Below are positions 1-8,319 of a stretch of 28,545 nt of DNA, one piece after another. The DNA comes from Oehlia diaphana (Eukaryota > Glomeromycota > Glomeromycetes > Glomerales > Glomeraceae), in assembly GCA_003833135.1 (NCBI GenBank), contig QZLH01000450.1, positions 1-28,545 of the forward strand, given 5' to 3'. The translations under genes and the position numbers were made by a program. The stretch's first letter is position 1. The number at the start of each line of letters is the position of its first letter. The notes under the pieces were generated by a model that was not told where the DNA came from, made no database searches, and saw only the letters and a list, made by a program, of their open reading frames with translations.

Positions 1-598
1 GAATCCCGTGCAAATTCCGTATCCAAACCATATTTTTAGTGATACGGAATTGTGCATTTTTCCGTATCCTATTAAGATACGTTATTTCTAAGGAAAAAAA
101 TCGTATGAAAACTTTATAAAAAACGTATCCAATTTTTTTATAGGGCATAGGTACAATTACAGTACCCACAACCTACATTATCTTCAATTATACTTGGAAA
201 CTGTATTATTAAGCGGCATTATTTATTTATTTATTGCATTATTTTCTTAGTAATTAAGGTTTGGTGAATCAGGATTGAGTTCTTATAAGTATTTGAATTA
301 TAAGTCAAGTGGGAATTTTTATATACTACTTGAGCAGGTTATTTTAATAAATTACAATTAATGATATGTCTTAGTCACGTTCTGAGTGATCTGTGTAAAA
401 TGACGTAAACATTTCATATGTGTAACTGATCAATAATCAGTCGTGACCGCCTCCGAAATTTTACACTATATACTGTATATATGAATTCGGAAAGGTTTTT
501 ACAAGTATATACTGTATATACTGTATCCTCAAACTTTCTCAAAACTTCTCTCTCAATAAAAATACTTCTTTCTCTGAAAGTCTTTTTATTGCTTAACA
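1..598. repeat. AT-rich repeat-bearing flank with GATACG hairpins and TATACTGTATATA motifs
   Basis: No gene is visible here. Positions 1-132 hold alternating inverted copies of a CCGTATC/GATACGG word: TTCCGTATC at 15-23 pairs with GATACGGAA at 41-49, and CGTATC at 67-72 pairs with GATACG further on, with another CGTATCC near 123-129. Positions 467-528 hold the quasi-palindrome TATATACTGTATATA twice, a word that recurs at several other places in the window. The reading frames here are AT-rich chance frames. The block is probably old transposon or MITE debris. Confidence 0.5.
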
Positions 599-1635
599 AT
601 GAAAGTTACGACTAATCAGTCAGCTGAGGTCGTTAAGAAATGAAAACAAAAAAACGTTCTTGAGAGCTGGATCTAGACGACGAAGATATAAAGATAATTG
701 AGAAAATTAAGGTCGCTGGTCAAATCTTCGTTAATTTGACAGAAGAAAAACTCCATATAACTTTCTCGGCGGACCAGCCGGAGCCATAGCCTTTTTGATC
801 AAGTCACTTAAAGACAAAGTGCAGAGTAAGTGCACGGCCTCATTCTAATCTTCTAAACCTTGTCTTCTCGCTGTCTTAGCTTGTCTTACAGTATCTTAAA
901 TATCTCTAGAATCAGCTTCTATCAATGAACTAGAGAAGTCAGAAGAAAGTTTCCAAGAAAAAAAGAAGACTGAGCCCTCTTGCAAACTTATCTCGGCTTC
1001 TAAAGAAATCCTGGTTGGCGCTTACTCGTCCGAAACAGATGATTTACAAAATACTGAGGCTAGCTGTTCTAACGAACTCCCTCCTTGTCCAATTTCGACT
1101 CCTAATTTTCTACCAGAGACTGCCTCTCAACTTCTTAGATAGATATTATGGTAAAATAAACAACTTGTTATTACTTACACATTATATATGCAGACATTTG
1201 GAATCGTCCATACAACGAATGGCCTAGTCTCCTCGTCTCAGATAATCTACACGAAGTTTATAATATTTATGAAAAAGACCATGTACATTCCTCATTTAAG
1301 TTAGAGATCGGAGTTTTACGATAGTTGCGAAGGAGCCCCCAGCTCAATTACGCCTAACAGAAATGGAGGAATAATTAATGTAATATCATTTAGCATTAAG
1401 TAGAAAAAGGAAGCAGTCCGAGGATCGATTATCTACACGAGCTGTGTGCTTGTTGGCGAACTGTATGTTTGGGCGGAATGTGTTCTCGTCTATGGTCAGA
1501 TCATACTTCCGGAGGGATTTCGTATCTCGTTATACTTTAGTTCAAATGCTTGCATGCTTGAGGGCAAAGTGCATCTTCGTAGGGTGGGTGCTTACTTATC
1601 CTGCTAAGAGTGAAACATCTTGGGTTATTCACTGA
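599..1635 (+). pseudogene. Decayed SAM-like-domain gene
   Basis: Coding-like sequence runs across several broken frames. From the ATG at 599 the frame reads to a TGA at 641-643. A frameshift near 662-664 leads into a stretch reading ELDLDDEDIKIIEKIKVAG and then NLTEEKL. A second shift near 765 leads into GGPAGAIAFLIKSLKDKV. This order (acidic DLDDEDIKII, then VAG, then LTEEKL, then GPA-AIA-FI-LK) matches the SAM-like module I know from many Rhizophagus proteins. Further coding-like pieces follow at about 900-1142 (lysine and serine rich), 1193-1324 (starting DIWNRPYNEWPSLLVSDN) and 1379-1635 (LSRKRKQSEDRLSTRAVCLL onward), separated by possible GTAAGT and GTAAAA donors and CAG acceptors. In-frame stops, two frameshifts and a splice-phase mismatch at the 1150/1194 junction show it is dead. 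The role of the later part is not recognised. Confidence 0.55.
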
Positions 1636-1689
1636 CTTAAACCTAGGAGTAGCTTGACATGTTTTGTATAATAACCATTTTTACAAACC

Positions 1690-1915
1690 CTACGAAAAAA
1701 GAATGTCCGGAATTTATCACCAAAACTGTTCGGAAATTGTCCAGTATATCCATAAAATGTCTGGAAAATGTCCGAAATTATGAAAAAATATGGTGTCCGG
1801 AATTTTTTGAAGTCCGGAATTTGTCCAGACATGAAAAATTCAGGACAAATTTCGGATAGACAAAACTGAATTCTGGACACACACATTTTGGACAATCTCC
1901 GGACAAAAAAAAACC
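1690..1915. repeat. TCCGGA-rich degenerate repeat tract (left half)
   Basis: The words GTCCGGAATTT, TTCGGAAATTGTCC, TCTGGACA and TTTGGACAA recur in both orientations every 15-30 bases. The core TCCGGA is self-complementary, so the tract could form many short hairpins. The overlapping plus and minus reading frames are a by-product of the repeat and are not treated as genes. Confidence 0.6.
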
Positions 1916-1924
1916 GAAATTAAA

Positions 1925-2515
1925 AAATGTGTTACCCGACTCCCAAATGGGTATTACCCGTTTATACCCGTTTTATCTTTTGTCAGATATGACCCGAGTA
2001 TACCTGGGTATTACCCGAATAAAAACCTGGTTTTTTTTTTCAATAAATCTATAAATCAAGATAATTGTCAATTATATAAATAAAATAAAGAAATCTTTAC
2101 GATAAGCATTGCTAAAACTCACCAGTGGTGACCATTAACATAACATTTAATTCTGGCCGAAAATTATAATTTTAGCCAGAATTAATAAAATAGGACAAAA
2201 GTTATTTTTTGTGGTAACTTTTTCGTTCAAATATTAAAACTTGTAACCGTACTAATTAGTGATGATCACCAAGTGATTTATAAACATTAATTCTGGCCGG
2301 CATTAAAATTCTGACCCGAGTTAACATCTTAATTCTGGCAAAATTTATGGAGCAATTACCCGAGTAATACCTGGGTATATTTATTTCAACATAAAATGGA
2401 TACAAAACGGGTATTACCCGTTTTTATCCGTTTGCTATTCCATAACCCGGATACTCATAGAAACTCGAGTATACCCGAATTGTATCCGGGCAAATGGGTA
2501 ACGGGTCGCAGCTCT
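1925..2515. mobile_element. ACCCG-rich element inserted between TCCGGA tracts, putative MITE
   Basis: Both ends are dominated by GGGTATTACCCG-type words: TTACCCGACTCCCAAATGGG at the left, and GTATCCGGGCAAATGGGTAA at the right, which reads TTACCCATTTGCCCGGATAC in reverse complement. The interior has no coding sequence. It contains a near-perfect palindrome at 2150-2182 centred on AAAATTATAATTTT with ATTCTGGC arms, and further TTAATTCTGGC copies near 2290 and 2330. The ends are only roughly inverted copies, so the exact boundaries and any target duplication are uncertain. Confidence 0.45.
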
Positions 2516-2524
2516 AAGTTAGAC

Positions 2525-2880
2525 GAGAAAAAATTCCAGGCAAATTCTGGACAATAAAAAATCAAAATATGTTAAACAGTTATCAGTTAGGTATTGTATA
2601 AAGGAATATACTGTATCATTGGTGACTTGCCGATCATTTCAGAGAAAATATTTTTTCTGGACAAATTCCAAATCCGGACAAATTTTGGACAAAAATCAAT
2701 GTCCGGAAAATGTTTCAAATCTTACGCGTTTTCGTATGTTTTCAGGACACTCATTTTATCCGGAATTTGTACAATTATATTCCAGACAATTTCGGGATAT
2801 TTTCTGGACGCATTTTCTTCGTAGGGATGAGTTGTACAAGAAACTTGGCGTCCCTAGAATAAATAAGAAATGATTGAAAC
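2525..2880. repeat. TCCGGA-rich degenerate repeat tract (right half) with MITE-like fragment
   Basis: The same GGACAAATT, TCCGGA and TTCTGGAC vocabulary as at 1690-1915 resumes after the ACCCG-rich element. At 2600-2655 it contains TATACTGTATCATT followed by TTGCCGATCATTTCAGAGAAA, which resembles 20168-20198. At 2835-2858 the word AAGAAACTTGGCGTCCCTAGA recurs near 4010 as AAGAAACTTGACGTCCCAAGA. The frames at 2594-2873 reflect repeat structure and are not called as genes. Confidence 0.5.
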
Positions 2881-4112
2881 TGATAATTTAAATAACTTAT
2901 TTAATCAGTCTATTAGGATCATACTGATTTTGACGGACTGATATTTTTGTTGATGGCTAAATAATTGATATTTTTTTATCGGTTAAACATGACTACAAAT
3001 TAATCCGTTAATAAGTTTTACAGTTTAGTTAATACTTTTTAATACTCTTACAATAATAATAGCATGATCTTGATTCCGGACCGCAATTATATAAGTTAAT
3101 CATCCAATAATTTAAGGTCCTTGCGGACCGTAGTAATTTAAAACACTTAAAAACACTTAAAAATTTTACAACTAAATTAATATAATACTGCACCCCAAAA
3201 TCAGTAATGTCATAGATAAAGTCATCTTTATTGGGCAAATTATTTTATGAGTAATTTAGTTAGGAATCGATGCGGTCAGATGTACTACAACTGTAGTCGG
3301 AAAAGGTATTTATGAATTAAGAATTTAAATTTTATAATCTTAGAAATTATTGTTACCATGCGTTTCTATATTATTAATCATTTACTGTAATTAGTTTTAT
3401 GTAGAAGAGGAAATTATCATTTTAATTGGTTATGTTAGAATTTGATTTTCATTTAAATAGACTTTGAGAGTATTTTCATTTTACATAACTTAGAAATTTC
3501 TTTCTTTCCTGAAATTTTTCAATTTATTAATTTTATTTTGAACTTGGGAAAACATATTTTTATCTACTAATAATAAATTTTACTTTATTGCATACAAACG
3601 GTGGCAATGGTTTAACAAATCATGCACGTAAAGGTGCGGTTTGGTTCCTACAGTGGTCAAATTATTTAATGCGGTTCAGAGATGAGAATTTTTGGTCACG
3701 CGTTCTCCATACTAAATTTAACAAACACAACAAACACATTTTTATTAAAGTTTCAATAATAAGATTAATAAATTATGACTTCCCTACAACTAAATATACG
3801 AGAAGAAACAAATTGGTACAATTTACAGCCTATTGATTAATCGGTAAAGCTTTTTTGATCTCTATTCAAATAATTTCCAAAATTCTGGAAATACGTATAT
3901 TAACCGATTAATTAATCAAATAATTAACATTAGAAACGTTTCTTTATTAAAGTCAATTAATAAAAAAAATAATTACACATCTCCCCTTCCTAATTGTCTT
4001 CGGGTTATATAAGAAACTTGACGTCCCAAGAGGAAAACAAGAAAATTAATGTAAGAAGCATTTCTTTAAAGTCAATTTAAAAAAATGCTTTTCCAGCCCA
4101 TTCTAGTAAGTT
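2881..4112. repeat. AT-rich repeat debris with inverted and tandem copies
   Basis: No supportable gene is present. There is a short hairpin GGTCC-TTGC-GGACC at about 3116-3129. TTGATTAATCGGT near 3833-3845 pairs with ACCGATTAATTAATCAA near 3903-3919. There is also a direct repeat: about 3924-3971 (AACATTAGAAACGTTTCTTT onward) resembles 4046-4087 (AATGTAAGAAGCATTTCTTT onward), both running into AAGTCAATT and an A run. This appears to be the older sequence into which the LINE at 4123 inserted. Confidence 0.45.
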
Positions 4113-4114
4113 TT

Positions 4115-4122
4115 AAGCTGAA
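4115..4122. repeat. LINE target-site duplication, left copy
   Basis: AAGCTGAA directly precedes the simple-repeat 3' tail of the LINE and is repeated exactly at 7357-7364. Extending it by AC on the left and CC on the right gives one mismatch. Confidence 0.6.
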
Positions 4123-5478
4123 ACTTTTATTTTTATTTTTATTTTTATTGTTAACATATGGACAGAACAGAAGTACAACAAACCATGTAGTTGCTACCTT
4201 AGAATAGGATAAACCAAACCATACATTTAACCAGTTGAAACCTAATCTCACGCATGAGACCGTCCCGCCTACAATCCAAGAACTTGAGGCTTGTTCTAAT
4301 TATGTAAATTATTATCAAAAGAAAAAATAAACGAATCTAAGCTAAAAAAGAAGAAAATAAAGAAAAAAAAGAAAACTGTTCTCTATAAAATGATCTATAT
4401 TTTCGTAAGTATTTATATAAGACCTGCGTGTAAATAATTTGACGTTATATAAACCATCCATAAAGGTGTAAAATGACCTTCACATCGCGTATGCGCATTG
4501 ATAAATGTAGGAGGTTGGTGTCGGTTACTATAGGGTCGTGAAGAGGAGGCACCATCACGAGGGACCCGCGATCCAAATGATCTTGTCGCTTTCGGCAATA
4601 TTGCTTTTGTCTTTTTTTGAGACGTTAATAGATTTTTCTCATTCTTTTAGGATGCGATTGTGCGTTGACCAAATTTCCCGATAGTTATTCATCTGTATCG
4701 GACTAATTATCGCTAAAGTGGCTTTGTAAGGAATTGAATTTTTTAACGTAACTGTGAATAAAATCCGTTAAGGATGAAGGAATAAGTTGATGAATAATAA
4801 GATAAATTGTGTGTGAAGGTGACCTAACCGACTGGAATAAGACAAGTTTGGTGATTTCCTCATTGCAGAAATATGTTATAATGTTATCGTCAGTATGTTC
4901 AACAATGAGGTCAAGTAATGCGTTGATGTTTGGTGAGAATCAGGTTGATCGTATCCGTTAAAGTAGAGCAAAATCCAAGATGTTGATATCTTCTGTGTTT
5001 TTACAATGTGGGCATTGTATGGTGTCATTTGGATAAAATCCGGATAATGTAACTTCAAATATCTCCACAAGGTAGAATGTGATTGAGAGTTTTGTCCTTG
5101 TATGCGTCGCACTTTGTTTTACGGTTTCCACATATTAATTTTGTCAATAGGGTTGTTATGAATCCAAGCTTTGGTTAGGACCAATTAATATCAATAAATG
5201 CGATGGTCTTTGAACATTGATTGTAAACGGTGATTATGACAAAATGAATCAAATGATTTAGCTTCAATGATGACTGTGATGTGATGTGAAAATTTTCTAA
5301 TATCTCTGTCAATAAGTCCTAAATGATCCCACAAAGGTCATTAAGGGAGAACCAGAGGTTAATGGTAATAAGTTTGAGTGAACGGCCTTGATTTGCCAAG
5401 TCGTCAGCAATGTCGTTGCATAAGTCTTCTAGTTTCTTAAGAGTGATACAAGTCTCCAAATATGGTAGTGATTAATTT

Positions 5479-5826
5479 TTAATTTTCGTCTTTGCGAAAT
5501 GAGTTTGTTAGTGACATATTAAAAGTGGATAAAATATTGGTTGAGTCAGTGCAAATGATAATTTTGCTATTGCTGGAGCAACAAAGTAGCGCTGTAAGTA
5601 ATGCAAATGCTTCAGCTTTCGTTGATGATGATGAAATTATGGTACTTCCTTTAAAGGTTACGGGTGCGGATACTTTGATCCATCCAAAGCCTAATTGAGT
5701 AGTGGTGACGTTAGTCTTATGGTAAACTAAAGATCCATCCGTATAAAATTTATACGTGTCTTGATGCTGTAGGGAGGCGATGACGTCTATTAATAATTGA
5801 ATAGAATCTACGTCTCCTATAGAACA
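5479..5826 (-). pseudogene. RNase H domain of the LINE polyprotein (broken)
   Basis: The longest uninterrupted coding piece of the LINE, about 115 codons. It carries the RNase H signature in order: YKFYTDGSL with the first catalytic Asp codon at 5737-5739, SSTKAEAFALLTALL with the catalytic Glu, and IIICTDSTNIL with the second catalytic Asp. The frame ends at a TAA at 5479-5481. After a frameshift the sequence continues with NDIADDLANQGRS at about 5390-5430, which matches the C-terminal region of the family that carries the last acidic residue. The triad is preserved but the domain cannot be translated as part of a full polyprotein. The apparent plus-strand frame at 5492-5698 is its antisense shadow. 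Confidence 0.82.
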
Positions 5827-5846
5827 TTTTGGTTAATTGGTAAAAG

Positions 5847-6086
5847 AGGACCCAGAAATATATATAAAAGGGTCAGGTTTGAGTTTGCGTTATTTTAAAA
5901 AACTAAAAAAAAAAAAACATGAAAATCTTTCCTTTTAGATAATTTTTGATAATGCCAGTCAGAATTTTATTTCCCATTATAGTAACCGGCTGACATTATC
6001 ATAATTCCGGCCCTGAAAAAATGCGTACAGCTCATAATAAAAATATTTTCATCACCTGTACCCCTATATATATATTTCTGGGTCCT
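5847..6086. mobile_element. Palindromic MITE nested in the LINE
   Basis: The ends are inverted copies: AGGACCCAGAAATATATATA at 5847-5866 and its reverse complement ending at 6086, each followed inward by an AAGGGT-like or AGGGGT-like word. Inner inverted pairs are also visible: GATAATGCCAGTCAG near 5949-5963 against CTGACATTATC near 5990-6001, and ATGAAAATCTTT against AAATATTTTCAT. The whole 240 bp is therefore a degenerate foldback. Flanks are GGTAAAAG (5839-5846) and GGTAAAAAG (6087-6095), which fits an 8-bp duplication of the hAT type. Reading the LINE frame across the join gives a continuous coding stretch (SFLPINQN). Confidence 0.65.
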
Positions 6087-6182
6087 GGTAAAAAGCTAAG
6101 GCTATTGAATGATTCCGAATTTCCGATTGATGATGAGTGTAAAGAACTGGGAGAGAGCTCATGGTTGTGGATATACGAAGTT

Positions 6183-6539
6183 TCAACTGTATTCTGTATA
6201 TCTGAAAGCATTGTAGGCGAGTGTTCGTAAAATGTTGATCTGATAAATAGGAAATATTGCATCCTTATGTGATCGTGATATGTGCATCCGAGGCGTAAAA
6301 TTGCGGTGATGGACCGAGAATTTAATTAAAGCGGTGGTATTATTCATAATACATATTTTGTCTAAGATCTGATGATAAGGTGTATGGTAATTGCAACCTT
6401 TATATGGTATTCGGGGTATGACTTGAGTTGAAACTTGCGGTAACGGTACAAAAATATAATTTTGTCGATATGTAATGCTCAGGGTAAAAGGATCGTTGAC
6501 TTGTTCAATCGTCTTCCCATATATTTCTACATTGTCCAC
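6183..6539 (-). pseudogene. LINE polyprotein segment between reverse transcriptase and RNase H
   Basis: An open minus-strand piece of about 118 codons that begins inside the LINE reading (DNVEIYGKTIEQVNDP) and continues into VHHRNFTPRMHISRSH. Just upstream at about 6540-6620 the same coding direction reads HRPRNEWTIAWNP. Downstream the frame shifts and continues toward NSESFNSLSFLP near 6090-6130, where the palindromic MITE interrupts it. It is not an independent gene: the methionine lies within a longer decayed ORF. The function of this linker in LINE proteins is not known to me. Confidence 0.6.
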
Positions 6540-7356
6540 GGGGTTCCATGCTATTGTCCACTCATTCCGAGGTCTGTGGTAATAAATTATTTTAATTTCT
6601 GGTGCTTTATATTGGAGATGGTTAACTGAAGTTTGTGTTAACGGAGTAGTTAGTTTTCTGGAATTAAGGGATAACGTTCTTAATTTGCGTACGTCCCTTG
6701 AATTTGTTTTGAAGTTTCCAAATAAGATCCATCAATAGTGGAGACTTGATCAAGGAATATAATTCGTTTATGTTGAAGTGACCTAGACGTCGTTAGGTCT
6801 ATTAGATGCGGACTATAGGGATATGTCCTCTGACTATTCGGGTAACCGTATGAGGAAGGAAATTTATACTTCTGGAATTATAAAGGCGTAATTTTTTCGT
6901 TAGGAGTGAGTGAAGATTTAATCAATGGTAAGTATTTAAAGTCTCTGGAGTAGGAAAGTGCGGTAAACAATATTCCTTTTGTGTTTTTATGATTTTTTGT
7001 AAACCAATAGTACGAAAAAATAGGGGAATTAAATATAATATTGGTAATAGCACAATGGGCATAAATTTGATTAATGTGTATACTTGGGAAAAGTTTGTTA
7101 TGAATGATACTATTATGTGTTGATTTTGGATTAAAGGGGCTAGAATATTGTTACATTGTGTTTCTGAAGAAAGTAAGTAATTGATTAATGTATTCAAATT
7201 TTGGGATAATAATATATGTTTAGTGGTCATGTGTGATCTTTTTGTAACGCATGATATGTGAAAAGTGTCGAGTGATTTGTTTCAATTTCTTGATAATGGG
7301 CTTAAAATTGTTAAAAGAATTGATATAAATTCCTAGGATTCTTTCACTCAAAGACC

Positions 7357-7364
7357 AAGCTGAA
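7357..7364. repeat. LINE target-site duplication, right copy
   Basis: The second copy of AAGCTGAA, immediately beyond the last recognisable reverse-transcriptase coding sequence. It marks the 5' truncation point of the LINE. Confidence 0.6.
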
Positions 7365-8208
7365 CCCTAAAGAAAAAATTATCAAGATAAACAAATAAAT
7401 GAAAATGATTGCTGCGGTAAGCTACTTAATTTTATGATTAACCTTATACTCATACCTTATGTCCCGTATCAGTTTTATTTCAAAAACAAAAATAAAACAC
7501 CTTAATAATAAGAAGCTTCAAAATTAATCTAAAAAAAGAGAAAAACAACATTAGCAAAAAGTTAAGAAAGTTGGTGGTTGTGCAATCAAAATTTAATATT
7601 AATCACGTGACTTTAGGCGCCCCGCGTACCTTAAATACTTGAGGCACACAACATTAACGTGAACGTCAAGAAAAACGAGATGCTGAAAAAGCTCGTCAAG
7701 AAAAAGAAGCCAATGAGCTGAAATGGGGTTGATAAAGAACCAAAATAAGACTGACGAGTCAGTTATCATTTCAATTACATGATCCCAACCCATTCAACTT
7801 AAGCTGTGTCAGTTTGATGAATTGTATTTATAAGTTATGCTAGTAGTTTTTATTTTTCTTTTTGTCTTTCAGATCTCAAAATATTTTACTAAATTCTTTT
7901 TTCCTTATAGATACATTTAAGAAGACTTATCATAAAGAAGATAAGAAGGTTTAAAAGGTAATTTTGAAGTTAGGGTGGTTATTTGTATTTTTTTTTGATA
8001 ATGTGTTGTGCTTAGTAGACTTCAAGTATTGATTATTGTATTTCGAATTACAACCTAATCGGGTTGTAATATTATATACATAAGTTATAATTTGGTTGTA
8101 AATACTATGCTATTGTGATTAACTAAAGATGATAATTTTGATTTACAACCATTATAATTATTTATACTTGATTTTTAGACTTACAACTATTTACGGCAGG
8201 AGTTCATG
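7365..8208. other. Intergenic AT-rich spacer with coding scrap and ACAACC hairpins
   Basis: No complete gene. A short plus-strand scrap at 7658-7732 reads RERQEKRDAEKARQEKEANE then LKWG and a stop. It is coiled-coil-like, and a TAA stands directly before it, so it may be the 3' end of a decayed exon. A TCACGTGA-like E-box lies near 7602-7609. At 8047-8070 ATTACAACC and GGTTGTAAT form a perfect 9-bp stem, and GGTTGTAAAT at 8094-8103 pairs with ATTTACAACC at 8141-8150, suggesting a small foldback element. Confidence 0.4.
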
Positions 8209-8319
8209 TCAACGATGTTCATTTCTCAACCACGTGCGACGTCTATTTTTAATACGTTCCTTTTCCGCTTTTTGTTCAGGTGAAAGAGGTGGATGAAGAA
8301 AATGAAAGAAAGCTTTCAT
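8209..8319 (-). CDS. Possible 36-residue basic microprotein
   Basis: A short intact minus-strand ORF: an ATG at 8317-8319, 36 codons, then TGA. The protein begins MKAFFHFLHPPLSPEQKAEK and ends in a strongly basic stretch (ERIKNRRRTWLRNEHR). Its composition, with Pro, His, Glu, Arg and Trp, differs from the Ile/Asn/Lys/Phe mix of chance frames here, so it may be a real small gene or a first exon. The start codon sits in a small palindrome (AATGAAAG and CTTTCATT). No family is recognised. The N-terminal half is moderately hydrophobic but lacks a clear signal peptide. It could equally be a decayed exon fragment. Confidence 0.35.
   Translation of the reverse strand: MKAFFHFLHPPLSPEQKAEKERIKNRRRTWLRNEHR

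Larger units (their letters stand above)
4123..7356 (-). mobile_element. 5'-truncated, decayed non-LTR (LINE) retrotransposon
   Basis: On the minus strand, from high to low coordinates, it reads: the end of a reverse-transcriptase region (ERILGIYINS at about 7320-7350); a linker typical of these elements with IIFLDQVSTIDGSYL and RPRNEWTIAWNPVDNVEIYG; an RNase H domain (5479-5826); a CPHC zinc-like motif at 5003-5014; a 3' UTR with the hairpin TCTCA-CGCA-TGAGA at 4246-4259; and a tail of AAAAAT units at 4125-4149. AAGCTGAA occurs immediately outside both ends, at 4115-4122 and 7357-7364, as expected of a target-site duplication. The finger and palm parts of the reverse transcriptase, and any endonuclease ORF, are missing, as expected of 5' truncation during target-primed reverse transcription. 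Many frameshifts and stops make it inactive. The similarity to Rhizophagus LINEs is from memory. Confidence 0.8.

Noticed and set aside
1659..1895. Overlapping plus and minus frames in the TCCGGA tract
   Set aside because: Frames on both strands are side effects of a palindromic repeat.
3588..3836. 82-codon plus-strand frame
   Set aside because: No ATG at its start, no recognised motif, and it lies in repeat debris. The first part looks a little protein-like, but the evidence is too thin.
5492..5698. Plus-strand 68-codon frame
   Set aside because: Antisense to the LINE RNase H domain, whose minus-strand reading has the full catalytic triad.
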